Shown: one piece after another, positions 8,942 to 17,875 of the stretch
Layout: each line of letters begins with the position of its first letter
Position numbering within the stretch: the stretch's first letter is position 1
Assembly: GCF_026625645.1 (NCBI RefSeq)
Contig: NZ_CP113056.1
Coordinates: 4,377,001-4,441,000 of the forward strand
Source of the DNA: Ancylobacter sp. SL191
Lineage (GTDB): Bacteria; Pseudomonadota; Alphaproteobacteria; Rhizobiales; Xanthobacteraceae
Length of the DNA: 64,000 bases
Direction of reading: 5' to 3'
The notes under the pieces: generated by a model
What the model saw: only the letters and a program-made list of their open reading frames with translations
What the model was told of the DNA's origin: nothing
Databases searched by the model: none
Position numbers and translations under genes: made by a program

Positions 8942-9723
8942 GCGCCCTCCCCGGCGCGCAGCCGGGCGAGCGCCGCCTTCAGCGTCAGCGCGACACCCGC
9001 CACCATCAGCGCGGCGAACAGCCATTTCAGCGGCCCGCCATAGGCGGCGAGCGGGGCGAGACGGTCCGCCTGCTCGGCCACCACGGCGCCGAGGCCGCCG
9101 ACACCGGCGATCAGGCTTCCCGCTCCTTCCGGCGTGCGCGACAGGCGGGTATCCATCGGCCGCGCGCGCCCACTCGCCGGCCCCTCGGGTGCGGCGGCAG
9201 AGACGCCCTCGACCATCGCCATCGCCGCCGCCCGGACCTCGGCGACACGGCGGGTCCAGCCGGCGCCAAAGGTGCGGAAGGTCTTGAGGCTGCGCAGCAT
9301 GGCGAGGCGCCGCTCGCACACGGCGTCGATCAGGCCGGCAAGGTCGCGCCCCTCCAGCGCCGCCAGCGTCGCCTCGCCGATCTGCCCGTCGGCCGCGACG
9401 CCCAGCGCGCGCTGGAGCCATTTCGCCGCCTGTGCCGGGCCGGAATTCACCCCGGCGTCGAACAGGCAATAATCCAGCCCGGCGGGCAGGTCGTCGGCCC
9501 GCAGCGCGTCCCAGTACTGCGCGCGGTAGATGGCGGCTATCTCGGCCTGCGCGATGCGCCGGACCGGACGGAGCGCGAGGCCGTTGCGGCGGCGCCAGCC
9601 ATCATAGACCCGCTGGGTCACGCCTTTCATCGTCGCCCCGCCGGGATCGGCGGGATGGTCGGCATAGCCGCCTTCATGCACGAGGACGCGCGCCAGCGCC
9701 CCGTCGAAGCTCGACGCGGTCAT
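8938..9723 (-). CDS. GH108 N-acetylmuramidase, holin-associated endolysin
   Basis: Peptidoglycan hydrolase of 261 residues. The N-terminal GH108 domain has the catalytic signature HEGGYADHPADPGG with Glu17, followed by a PG_binding_3-like region (GLDYCLFDAGVNSG, about 90-180). The C-terminal region contains a predicted transmembrane helix (about 230-250). No signal peptide is seen, so export would need a holin or the C-terminal helix itself; no separate holin gene is present. In R. capsulatus the GTA lysis genes are unlinked, here they are in the structural locus. The ATG at 9723 is chosen because the protein then starts MTASSFDGAL before the catalytic motif. Confidence 0.9.
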   Translation of the reverse strand: MTASSFDGALARVLVHEGGYADHPADPGGATMKGVTQRVYDGWRRRNGLALRPVRRIAQAEIAAIYRAQYWDALRADDLPAGLDYCLFDAGVNSGPAQAAKWLQRALGVAADGQIGEATLAALEGRDLAGLIDAVCERRLAMLRSLKTFRTFGAGWTRRVAEVRAAAMAMVEGVSAAAPEGPASGRARPMDTRLSRTPEGAGSLIAGVGGLGAVVAEQADRLAPLAAYGGPLKWLFAALMVAGVALTLKAALARLRAGEGA

Positions 9724-9746
9724 GGTGTCTCTCCGCTGTGAAAGGG

Positions 9747-10658
9747 TCAGGGCAGAAGCTGCGCCAGCGCCGCATCGAGCGTGGCGATATCGAGCGCGCT
9801 CTGCGCGATCACCGCCGCGCTGATCCCGCCGGCGAACGGCTCGGCGCCAATGTGGTTCGCGCCGATGGACACCAGCGCCGACTGCGCGGTGGCGGCGCTG
9901 GCGCCGGCGGCCTGAAAGGCACCGCTGGCGGTCGCGCCGTTCACCGCGATGTCCACCTGGCCGGCGCCATAGCGCAGCCGGGCGATGAGTCGCGTCCACG
10001 CGCCGGTCGCGACAGTGGCGGTGTTCGACACGCGGGCGAAGGTGTCGGTGTCGAGCCGCCGACCGCCCGCCGCCACGCGGTAGCTCTCGCTGGCGAAGAA
10101 GCTGAGATTGACGCGGGTGACGCTGGTCGCCACCCCCGTGGGCGCGAAAAGAACCTGCTGGTTGGCGCCGGCCGCGTTCGCCCCGCTGCGCATCCCCACC
10201 ACCGCGAGGGTCAGGGCGGCTTGCGACGCCGAGAAGGCGAGGCTGTCCGCAACCCCCAGCCAGTCATCCACGCCGTCGAAGGTCGCGACCAGCCGCCCGT
10301 TCGGACCGAGCTCGGGCGTGCCGGTGAGGACGAGGCGCGGCTGCGCGCCGGGCGTCGCCTGCCCGGCATGGCGGGCATTGCCGGTCTGGTCGTAGAGCGT
10401 GACCAGAAAGGCACTGGAACTCCCTGCCCAGGCGGTGAGGGCGGCAAGATCCAGCCAGCCATCGCCGCGCGGGTAGAAATCCGCCTGCGCGTTGTCCGAG
10501 CCGCGCCGCGCCCGCAGCAGCGGCCCGCGATAGGTCGAGAGCAGCCGCCGCAGCCCATGCGCGGCATAGGCCGCGAGGCCGTCGAGCGGCGCCCGGCGCG
10601 CGCCGGCGCGCCGCCGGCAGGCCGCAAGATCGAGAGACGGGCCGAGGCGCACCGCCAT
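9747..10658 (-). CDS. Arabinofuranosidase-like / LamG-like GTA surface protein
   Basis: A 303-residue protein. Residues about 25-95 resemble the alpha-L-arabinofuranosidase B catalytic-domain fragment found in phage proteins (LLSTYRGPLLRARR, then LYDQTGNARHA), and the rest (100-300) looks like a concanavalin/LamG beta-sandwich (FDGVDDWLGV). I infer a glycan-binding or glycan-cleaving appendage that recognises capsule or another surface sugar, because it follows the fibre and spike genes. Enzymatic activity cannot be judged from sequence alone. No signal peptide. Confidence 0.75.
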   Translation of the reverse strand: MAVRLGPSLDLAACRRRAGARRAPLDGLAAYAAHGLRRLLSTYRGPLLRARRGSDNAQADFYPRGDGWLDLAALTAWAGSSSAFLVTLYDQTGNARHAGQATPGAQPRLVLTGTPELGPNGRLVATFDGVDDWLGVADSLAFSASQAALTLAVVGMRSGANAAGANQQVLFAPTGVATSVTRVNLSFFASESYRVAAGGRRLDTDTFARVSNTATVATGAWTRLIARLRYGAGQVDIAVNGATASGAFQAAGASAATAQSALVSIGANHIGAEPFAGGISAAVIAQSALDIATLDAALAQLLP

Positions 10659-10659
10659 C

Positions 10660-10965
10660 TCAGTTCACCGCATGGATGTCGAGGCCGGCGGTGGTGCCGG
10701 TGGCGAGCACCCGGCGCACGAGGAATTCCAGCACGCTCGGCTGGCCCGGCGTCACCTGCAGGGTGAGCGGGGCATCATCCGCCTGATCGACCGGCAGGAT
10801 GCGCAGCTGTGCGCTCGACAGGCTCGCCGGGGCGAAGACGCGGATACGGGCATAGCGTGGCAGGTCCACCGTGTCGCTCGGCGTCACGACAGCGCCCGCG
10901 CGGCCGAGGCCGGTCGGGCCGACGGCGCTGCCGCGCCAGGGATCCTTAGCGGAATCATAGGGCAT
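10660..10965 (-). CDS. Spike base protein, RCAP_Rcc01079-like
   Basis: A 101-residue beta-rich protein with the pattern of the GTA head-spike base family: a TPSDTVDLPRYARIRV-like segment (28-43), then a VLEFLVRRVLATGTTAGL ending. In R. capsulatus the homologue (rcc01079) forms the base of capsid head spikes and lies outside the main cluster; here it is between the fibre gene and the arabinofuranosidase-like gene, 2 bases after which the latter starts. Assignment is by motif memory, not a search. Confidence 0.78.
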   Translation of the reverse strand: MPYDSAKDPWRGSAVGPTGLGRAGAVVTPSDTVDLPRYARIRVFAPASLSSAQLRILPVDQADDAPLTLQVTPGQPSVLEFLVRRVLATGTTAGLDIHAVN

Positions 10966-10982
10966 GGGTGTCTCCCGAAGGG

Positions 10983-11675
10983 TCAGAGGACGAAGGCGAG
11001 GGTGAAAAGGGCGAGCCGCACGCGCCCGCCGGTGAAGGCGCCGCCCAGCGCGGTGAGGCGCAGCGGCGTGTCGGCATAGAAGGCCTGCGGGCCGATCACC
11101 CCGATATTGCTGCTGCCGGCGGCGATGCCGAGCGAGCCGCCGAACTTCGATGTCTCCCCGGATATTCCGACCTCATAGGCGCTGGCGCCGGTGATGGCGG
11201 TGACGGTGCGGCTCGCAACCGCCAGGCAGATGGTCCGGGCCGGGATGACAAGGGTGGTGGTGACCGAGGCCCCGCTCAGCACCGCCTCCACCTCGGCCGC
11301 GCGCAGGCTCACCGCGCCGCCGGACGGCGTGCCGGCGATCAGGTCCGCCCAGCCGGCGCCGGTATGGAGCAGCGTCAGGCGCTCGGCGGCGACATAGGCG
11401 CGCCAGCCGGCCTGGGGGGTGAGGAAACTCCAGCCATCGCTGCCATAAACCGCGATGGCGCCGTCCCGCCCCGCCCAGTCGCCGCCCGCCCCCGCCGCGA
11501 CGAGATGACGGTCTCCCGCCACGGGCGCGGCGGGCGGGCTCACGCGGGTGCGGTCGAGCACGGCGAGCTGGGTCAGCGCGTCGAGTTTCTCCAGCGCCTC
11601 GTTGTGGGTGACATGCTTCTGCGCCTGCGCCGCCGCGAGCAGCGGCAGGGCGAGCAGCGGCGTGGTCTCGCTCAT
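10983..11675 (-). CDS. DUF2793 tail fibre-like protein
   Basis: A 230-residue protein with the DUF2793 hallmark N-terminus (LPLLAAAQAQKHVTHNEAL, residues 10-28) and the GWSFLTPQAGW core near 85. In R. capsulatus a DUF2793 protein (rcc00171) is the GTA tail fibre and is genetically unlinked. The C-terminal half (about 130-230) is a variable beta-rich region likely to be exposed. It lies 12 bases downstream of the megaprotein gene. Confidence 0.85.
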   Translation of the reverse strand: MSETTPLLALPLLAAAQAQKHVTHNEALEKLDALTQLAVLDRTRVSPPAAPVAGDRHLVAAGAGGDWAGRDGAIAVYGSDGWSFLTPQAGWRAYVAAERLTLLHTGAGWADLIAGTPSGGAVSLRAAEVEAVLSGASVTTTLVIPARTICLAVASRTVTAITGASAYEVGISGETSKFGGSLGIAAGSSNIGVIGPQAFYADTPLRLTALGGAFTGGRVRLALFTLAFVL

Positions 11676-11687
11676 GATGGTTCCCGG

Positions 11688-14600
11688 TCAGATTGTGAGG
11701 GTCACGGTCAGCGGCTGCCCGGCGCCGATGGCGGCGGAGAGCTGGACGATGCGGACGGACAGCGTCACCTGCGGCGCGCCGAAATCGGCGATCTCGTCGG
11801 CCGCCGGGTAGAGAACCGACGGGGTGGACGCGGTCAGCGTGCGCCGAACCGTGGAACCGGCCAGCACCTCCACCCGGTAGGCTTCCGCCTCCTCGGCCAG
11901 CGGCACCTCGGCGAGATCCCAGGAATCGCCGTCGCGCCGCGTGCGCCGGGTCCAACTCATAGCGATACCGGCCCCTGTCCGCCGCGCCCGCGCATGAACC
12001 GGGGCGAGCGGGCGCAGCGCGGTGCTCCCCACGGTCCCGGGGATCTCCGCCACCCCGGCATCGCCATGGTCGCGGTCGGCCCGGCCGACGCGGTAGGTGA
12101 CCGCGCGGCCGACAAGATCGAGGCCGCTGGCGGCCGGGAACAGGTTGCGGTCGAGCCGCACCAGCCGCGTGCCGGCGGGCCAGATCGTTCCCGAGCGCGC
12201 CTCCGTGCCGAGCTGGCCGCGCAGGAGGCCCGAGAGGCGCCAGCGCCGCGTCCCGATCAACGCGGCCTCGGTGAATTGCAGCACCTCCACCGCGCCTTCG
12301 CCGATCAGCGCCAGCGCGTTTGCCCCGCCCAGCACCGCGTCCTCGCTGGCGCCGGCGAGGAGCCCGCCATCAAGCTCCACCTCCAGCGAGCCCGCTCGGT
12401 TGAAACGCAAGAGCGCGCCCGGTGGCAGAGCGGTCAGCGTGGTGCCCGTGACAGAGGGCGCGGCAATCGTGCCGATCCGCTCGAAGCTCGCCCCGTCCAC
12501 CGCCCGCCACACGGCGAGCGCGCCGGGCCACGGGTCCGCCACCGCCGCCAGCCAGGCCAGCACCGGCGGCTCGCTCGCGGTGAGCAGCGGCAGGTCGAGC
12601 AGCATCAGTTCGGGCGGGCCGTAGCTCGGCGGCAGGACGGGCATCGCGGCCTCGCCCGTGCGCACGGCGAGCGCGAAGACCGACGGGTCGATGCTGCGCA
12701 GGGAGAGAATGCGCGCCTCGCGGTCTTCCGTCGCGGTGATCTCGAACAGCCGCACCCGGCCGTCGCGGTCGAGCTCGACCACATCGCCCGGCTCCAGGGC
12801 GAGCCGCGACAACGGCACCGCAAGGCGCCCGCTCTCGCGCGTCGCCCAGGCATCCTGCAAGGCGCGTTCGGCCAGCGCGGCGGCGAGGGCGGGATCGGCC
12901 ACCATCGCCACTTCCTCGCCGGTCTGCGCCCGCGCTGCGCCAGCGAGACGGCGCGAGGCGGCGGTGGCGCGGCGGTAGTCGCTGGTGCCATCGGTGAAGC
13001 CGAGCGTCAGGCTCAGCGGCAATTCGGCCTCGTCGGCGCGGGTGAAGCTCGGGGCGGGTACGTCCTCGCCCGCCAGCAGATCCTCGTCGGTGAGGCGCGC
13101 CACCACCGCCCCGCCGCGCGGGTGCAAAGTGAGGCCAGCGGCGCGCTCGACGAGATCGAAGCCGAAGGCGCGGGCGAGCGGCTCCAGCGCGGCGCGCACG
13201 GTCATCGGCCGGTCGACGACATAGCCGTCGATCACGCCGGTGAGCGCCCCCGCCTCCAGCGTCACCCCGGCGTCCGTGGCGAGCCGTTCGCACAGCTCCG
13301 CCAGCGGCGCGCCGCCGAGCCGGCCGTTCAGCCAATGGCCGCTCGCCCAATTCGCGCCATCGGCCCACACATCGGTGGCGAGCGGGAACACCGGGAAGGG
13401 CCGCGCGTCCCACGTCCAGGCATAGATCGCCGCCGTGTCGATCATCCGCCCGCCGGGCAGCGCGGGCGCGAGCGGGTTGGCGGGCAGGCCGGCAAAGGCG
13501 TCCAGCGTCGCCTCAAGGTGGCGGCGCTGCATCAGGTCGTCGCGCTGGCCGTTGGAGAAGGGCGGCAACCCATTCTCCGCCGATTTCGGATCGGGAAAGA
13601 CGCTCGGCCGGTTCGCCCCCTTGTCCACCGCCGCGCAGCCGATCTCGGTGAGGCGGATCGGCTTCACGCCCGGCACATAGGCGGTCGGGCTCGCCTGCCG
13701 CACGCCGTCGATACGCTCGTGATGGGCGCTACCCCACCATTGGGCAATCGCCTTCTGGCGGAACAGCCAGGGCTCACCAAAGGCGCCGTCGGTGATCGGC
13801 AGGCGCGCCTGCGCGAGGCGCCCGGCCTCATCGGCATAGTACCAGTCGAAGCCCTCGCCGCCGGTGACATTGCCGGCGAGATAGGCGCGGTCATAGGGGC
13901 TGGTGGTCAGCGCCGCGTCGGCATGGGTGTCGCCCTCGCGCCAGTCGGCAAGCGGCGCGTACCAGTCAATGCCGAGAAAATCGATCGCCGGCGCGGCCCA
14001 GAGCGGATCGAGTGGAAAGCGCAGCTCCGCCCCGCTCTCCCGCACATGCGCGCCATATTCCGTCCAGTCGGCGGCATAGCCGATCCGCGTGCCCGCGCGC
14101 AGCAGCGCCCGCGCCTCGCCCGCCAGCCCGGCGAAAGCCTGCACCGCCGGATAGACGCCGGAAGCAGAGCGCGCGCGGGTGAGCGCGGCCATTTCCGAGC
14201 CAATGAGGAAGGCTTCCACCCCGCCCGCCGCCTCGGCCAGCGCCGCGCAATGCAGCACCATGCGGCGCAGCGTCCACTCGTCCGGCCCGGAATAGACGAC
14301 CTCTGCGCCGCTCACCGCGTAATGAGCGGCGCTCGCCGTGCCGAACAGCGCGGCCACCTGCGTGCCCGCGGCCGCCGTGCCGTCCGGCGAGCCCGGCCGG
14401 TCCGGCGCGGGATGGCAGGTGATGCGCCCGCGCCAGGGATAGGCCGCCTGCTCCGCCCCGCCCCACGGGTCTGGCAGGGCGTTGCCGGCGGCGATGTCCA
14501 TCATCACGAAGGGATAGAGCGTGACCTTGAGACCGCGCGCCTTCAGCGCCGCAATAGTACGGATCACGCTCGCATCCGACGGCGTGCCGCCATAGGCGGG

Positions 14601-15596
14601 CTTGCCCGCGTGCTGCGTCACCAGCCGGGCGGAGGCGCGGGTGCGCCCCGCCACCCGCCAGGCCAGCGGGGCGCGCATGCCGGCGACCTCGGTGACCTTG
14701 TCCCGCCGCTCCACCGCCGGCTCGCTCCGGCAGTTCCCGGCGCGCAGATCGGTGCCGAACCAGCTCACCACCAGCGCGACGCGTTCGAGGTTCGGGCAGA
14801 CCGCCATCAGGTCGTCGAGCGCCGCGTCGATGTCGCTGTCGGCGGTCGTCACATGGCGGTTTTCCGGCTGGTAGACGCCCGGCCGGTCGACGCGGCGCAC
14901 CTCCAGGGGGTCATAGCCGAACTCGCTGGCGCCGGGGATCAGCGTCACCGCCTTCAGCCGGCTCTCTAATGCGCCGACGGCGCGGACGATCTCGACCGTC
15001 ACCTGCGGCAGGCGGTTGCCGTAAGGCGCCAGCGGCAGGCGCTCGAAGACGAGATAGGCGAGGCCTCGATAGGCCGGCACCGCGCCCTCGCGCGCCTCGA
15101 TCAGCGGATCGGGCAGCTGCCCCTCGCCGCCCAGATGCCGGCGGATGGCAAGGCCGGGCTCGTCGAGCACTTCGCCATCGACCCAGATGCGGCCGATCCG
15201 GCTCACCGGCCCCTCGCAGAGCCCGACGGCGAAGCTGCCGAAATAGCTGTAGGTCGTCGTGGTGGTGGAGCCCCCGCCGAGCGCGCTGCCAATGCCGCCC
15301 TTGCCGCCGGAGGACTGCGTCTGGGTGGAGATCACCTCCTCCACCGGCGCCGCCCAGATCACCTGACCGGCGAGCCGCGCGCGGCCATAGAGGCGGGGCA
15401 GCGGCGCGCCCTCGGTCGAGGTCATGGTGCCGAGATCGGTGAGGCGCGGGCCTTCCACCCGCTTGCCGCCCACCAGCATATTGTCGAGCGCCGAGCCACC
15501 GAGCGCGCCCAGCGCCCGCCCGGCCAGCGCGCCCACCGGCCCGAGCAGCCCCCCGCCCAACGCCCCGCCCGCCGCACCGAGAATGAGAGTGGCCAT
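11688..15596 (-). CDS. GTA TIM-barrel baseplate megaprotein (g15)
   Basis: A 1302-residue baseplate/host-contact protein of the RcGTA g15 type, with an N-terminal glycine-rich membrane-active segment (MATLILGAAGGALGGGLLGP), the GTA TIM-barrel domain in the centre (about 380-730), and a phage-tail/fibre-binding C-terminal region. I chose the ATG at 15596, preceded by CGGAG, because upstream codons fall inside an intergenic repeat. In RcGTA the homologue attaches fibres and penetrates the outer membrane. It is the largest gene of the locus. Confidence 0.93.
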   Translation of the reverse strand: MATLILGAAGGALGGGLLGPVGALAGRALGALGGSALDNMLVGGKRVEGPRLTDLGTMTSTEGAPLPRLYGRARLAGQVIWAAPVEEVISTQTQSSGGKGGIGSALGGGSTTTTTYSYFGSFAVGLCEGPVSRIGRIWVDGEVLDEPGLAIRRHLGGEGQLPDPLIEAREGAVPAYRGLAYLVFERLPLAPYGNRLPQVTVEIVRAVGALESRLKAVTLIPGASEFGYDPLEVRRVDRPGVYQPENRHVTTADSDIDAALDDLMAVCPNLERVALVVSWFGTDLRAGNCRSEPAVERRDKVTEVAGMRAPLAWRVAGRTRASARLVTQHAGKPAYGGTPSDASVIRTIAALKARGLKVTLYPFVMMDIAAGNALPDPWGGAEQAAYPWRGRITCHPAPDRPGSPDGTAAAGTQVAALFGTASAAHYAVSGAEVVYSGPDEWTLRRMVLHCAALAEAAGGVEAFLIGSEMAALTRARSASGVYPAVQAFAGLAGEARALLRAGTRIGYAADWTEYGAHVRESGAELRFPLDPLWAAPAIDFLGIDWYAPLADWREGDTHADAALTTSPYDRAYLAGNVTGGEGFDWYYADEAGRLAQARLPITDGAFGEPWLFRQKAIAQWWGSAHHERIDGVRQASPTAYVPGVKPIRLTEIGCAAVDKGANRPSVFPDPKSAENGLPPFSNGQRDDLMQRRHLEATLDAFAGLPANPLAPALPGGRMIDTAAIYAWTWDARPFPVFPLATDVWADGANWASGHWLNGRLGGAPLAELCERLATDAGVTLEAGALTGVIDGYVVDRPMTVRAALEPLARAFGFDLVERAAGLTLHPRGGAVVARLTDEDLLAGEDVPAPSFTRADEAELPLSLTLGFTDGTSDYRRATAASRRLAGAARAQTGEEVAMVADPALAAALAERALQDAWATRESGRLAVPLSRLALEPGDVVELDRDGRVRLFEITATEDREARILSLRSIDPSVFALAVRTGEAAMPVLPPSYGPPELMLLDLPLLTASEPPVLAWLAAVADPWPGALAVWRAVDGASFERIGTIAAPSVTGTTLTALPPGALLRFNRAGSLEVELDGGLLAGASEDAVLGGANALALIGEGAVEVLQFTEAALIGTRRWRLSGLLRGQLGTEARSGTIWPAGTRLVRLDRNLFPAASGLDLVGRAVTYRVGRADRDHGDAGVAEIPGTVGSTALRPLAPVHARARRTGAGIAMSWTRRTRRDGDSWDLAEVPLAEEAEAYRVEVLAGSTVRRTLTASTPSVLYPAADEIADFGAPQVTLSVRIVQLSAAIGAGQPLTVTLTI

Positions 15597-15914
15597 GGAA
15601 GCTCCGTGTCGGTTGATGGGGCTGGGGCGTCTTCCGCTCTGATGACCGTCATGGCCGGGCGTGACCCGGCCATCCACGTCTTGCGCGGGACGAGCGGAAA
15701 GGAAGTCGTGGATCCCCGGGTCAAGCCCGGGGATGACGGCGTGAAGGCGGGAGCCCCGTTCCCCGGACGAGCTGCGCAAGGCGCAGCGATGATCCGGGGC
15801 CCAGGGGAGAGTCTTTGGCCGCCACTCGTGAGTCGCCCAGAAGAGACATCGCCAAAGTGTTTTGCGCTGGGTCCCGGCTCGCCTTCCGCTCGCGCTACAG
15901 GCGTCCGGGAAACG
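15597..15914. repeat. Gene-free gap filled with palindromic repeats, copy 2
   Basis: Between g14 and g15 the 318 bases hold the two-arm repeat (about 15647-15739), then a second motif of the form CCCCGGAC...GATCCGGGG (15761-15802), then a third motif TCCCGGCTCGCC...GGCGTCCGGGA (about 15872-15912). The three motifs occur in the same order at 18.6-18.85 kb, so they behave as one composite element. No gene is visible. Confidence 0.85.
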
Positions 15915-16361
15915 TCACGCCCCCGGAAAGGCGAAGGCGTAAGCCAGATGCCGGCGCCACCAGGGGGCGAGGAACACTTCGGCCACCGCCGCGCCGTCAT
16001 GGGCGTGGACCATGCGCGCGGCTTCCCCTCCCGCCACCAGGATCGCCGCGTGCTTGGCCGGCAGGTGCGCGCGCCAGCGGAACAGCAGCACATCGCCCGG
16101 CGCGATGGCCTCGAGGGGGACGGCGCGCATATGCCGGCCCGCCGCCCCGGCCAGCGTCTCGGCCTTGAGCGCCTCCGCCCAATCCGGCGTATAGGCCGGC
16201 AGGCCCTCCGGCTCGGCGCCGATCACCCCCCGCCACACCCCGCGGATGAGGCCGAGGCAGTCCGCCCCCTCCCCCTTGCAGGAGGCGCGGTGCAGATAGG
16301 GCGTGCCGATCCAGTCCCGCGCCTCGGTGACGAGGCGGGCGCGCACATCCTCGCTCGCCAT
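15915..16361 (-). CDS. NlpC/P60 peptidoglycan peptidase (g14)
   Basis: Tail-associated cell-wall peptidase of 148 residues. Catalytic Cys35 lies in EGADCLGL and His104 in PAKHAAILV, the NlpC/P60 pair. GGGAGGGTGAG immediately precedes the ATG at 16361. In RcGTA the homologue sits in the tail hub to open the recipient's cell wall. Its start overlaps or touches the g13 stop, so the genes are translationally coupled. Confidence 0.93.
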   Translation of the reverse strand: MASEDVRARLVTEARDWIGTPYLHRASCKGEGADCLGLIRGVWRGVIGAEPEGLPAYTPDWAEALKAETLAGAAGRHMRAVPLEAIAPGDVLLFRWRAHLPAKHAAILVAGGEAARMVHAHDGAAVAEVFLAPWWRRHLAYAFAFPGA

Positions 16362-16362
16362 C

Positions 16363-17223
16363 TCACCCTCCCGGCGTGGCGACGCGCAGCACGGCGTCAT
16401 TGCCGGGCATGTGCGGGAAGCCGCGAAAATTCAGCGCGTTGGCGAAGCGGTCGCGGCAGGTGGCGAGCCGCTTGTCGCAGCCGGCGGTGACGGTGAAGGC
16501 ATCGCCCGGCGCGAGCGGCGCGGGCGGGCGCTGCCACAGTTCCAGCCGCACCACGCCGCCCGCCGCCGCATGGGTCTTCACCTCGCTGGCAAAGCCCGCA
16601 TTGGCGCCGCTGCCCATCACCAGCCGCCCTTGCGTGAACCAGCCGGCCGCATAAGCGCCGAGACCACCGGCGACGAACAGGCTCGTGCCTTCCACCGCCG
16701 CCACCGTGCCCTCCGCGCGAAAGGCGCCGGTGAGCGCGACGCCGCAGCGGGCATCGCCGAGATCGGCGTCGCAGGCGCGGGTGAACAGCCGCCCGCGCAC
16801 CACATTCAGCGCGCTGGCGAGCCCTCGCAGCTCGGCGGTGAAGGCGCCACCCTCGCGGCGCACCTCGCCGATCGTGCCGCGCCGCAGCCGCAGGAAGTTC
16901 GTCGGCGCCGCCCAGTCGATCAGCAGAAGCTCGACGCTCGCCCCGTCATAAAGCCCGGCGAGGAGGTCGGCCTCGTCGATGAGATCGGAGGACAGCGCCG
17001 CCGCCATCTCGCCCCCGCCCACCGCGAAGCCGAGCGCGGACGCCTCCTCCGAGCCGGTGACGCCGCCGGCGGCGCGGAACGTCGTGCCGTCCGCGAACAG
17101 GTCGTCATCATGCTCCGTGAAGCCGATCACCGCGCCGTCGCGCCGTGTGATCCGCCAGCCGCGCGCCAGCGTCGTCGCACTGCCCGCCAGCGCGGCGGCG
17201 AGCCCGGCCGGAATGTCCCTCAT
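16363..17223 (-). CDS. DUF2163 tail hub protein (g13)
   Basis: A 286-residue protein of the DUF2163/phage_BR0599 type: N-terminal LARGWRITRRDGAVIGFTEHD segment (about 20-40), then YDGASVELLLIDW near 92, and a C-terminal domain with several conserved cysteines (CDADLGDARCG, CDKRLATCRDRFANALNFRGFP). The homologue in RcGTA forms the tail hub and its four Cys are thought to bind an iron-sulphur cluster. Order g12-g13-g14 is conserved. Confidence 0.93.
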   Translation of the reverse strand: MRDIPAGLAAALAGSATTLARGWRITRRDGAVIGFTEHDDDLFADGTTFRAAGGVTGSEEASALGFAVGGGEMAAALSSDLIDEADLLAGLYDGASVELLLIDWAAPTNFLRLRRGTIGEVRREGGAFTAELRGLASALNVVRGRLFTRACDADLGDARCGVALTGAFRAEGTVAAVEGTSLFVAGGLGAYAAGWFTQGRLVMGSGANAGFASEVKTHAAAGGVVRLELWQRPPAPLAPGDAFTVTAGCDKRLATCRDRFANALNFRGFPHMPGNDAVLRVATPGG

Positions 17224-17233
17224 GACATGCTCC

Positions 17234-17875
17234 TCATGGCCGGATCTCCACCACCGGAATGCGCGGAATAGCCCCCGCCTCGAAGGCGGAGAGGTTCACT
17301 TCGAGGAAATCCGTGTCGAAGCGCACCGGCACGTCGAACAGGAAGCCGGCGCTGACGCTCGCCCCGGCAGGGGGCACATGGCCGGCGAGGAAGCCGACGA
17401 GGCCCGTGGACGTATCGACCGCGAAATGCGTGCCGGCGGTCTTCTCCACCCCGTTCACCGCCACCCGCACCGAGCCGGCGACCGGCTTCACGATGGGCCG
17501 GGCATAGGGCGCGTGCGCCCCGCCATAGGTCTTGATCAGCGGGAAGCTCGTCCGCACCCCGTCGCCGGTGCCGAGCGCCTGGTCGAACGGCGTCACGCTG
17601 GCGCCCGGCGCGGCGGAGGCGTGGTCCAGCCGGTCGCGCCAGCGGAAGCCATAGAGCCGGCCGCGCCGCTCCTCGAAGAAGGCGACGACGGCCTGCAACT
17701 GCGCCAGCGAGGTCACGCCATAGCCCGCGTCCCAGCGCCGGCGGGAATGCTTCAGCCGCGTGTTGCGCTCCTCGCGGCCGGTGAGCGTGGTGACAATCTC
17801 CGTCGCCCGCTCCGGCCCGCCCGCCGCGCCGAGCGCGATGTCGAGCGGGAACAGCGTCTCGTGAAAGGCAGGCAT
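17234..17875 (-). CDS. DUF2460 distal tail protein (g12)
   Basis: A 213-residue protein with DUF2460 features: MPAFHETLFPLDIALGAAGGPER at the N-terminus, then RRWDAGYGV near 46-54 and GRLYGFRWRD near 74-83. RcGTA g12 is the distal tail ring that joins tail tube and hub. The stop lies 10 bases before the g13 start, and the start directly abuts the tape-measure stop. Confidence 0.93.
   Translation of the reverse strand: MPAFHETLFPLDIALGAAGGPERATEIVTTLTGREERNTRLKHSRRRWDAGYGVTSLAQLQAVVAFFEERRGRLYGFRWRDRLDHASAAPGASVTPFDQALGTGDGVRTSFPLIKTYGGAHAPYARPIVKPVAGSVRVAVNGVEKTAGTHFAVDTSTGLVGFLAGHVPPAGASVSAGFLFDVPVRFDTDFLEVNLSAFEAGAIPRIPVVEIRP

Noticed and set aside
10968..14969. Open frame of 1333 codons on the plus strand
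   Set aside because: It is the antisense shadow of the GTA megaprotein; composition is Arg/Gly/Ala-rich without domains, and no ribosome site is present.
15648..15779. N-terminal extension of the megaprotein reading through an intergenic repeat
   Set aside because: Translated palindromic repeat (PGLDPGIHDF-type peptide) is a common annotation artefact in this order; the ATG at 15596 with CGGAG is better.
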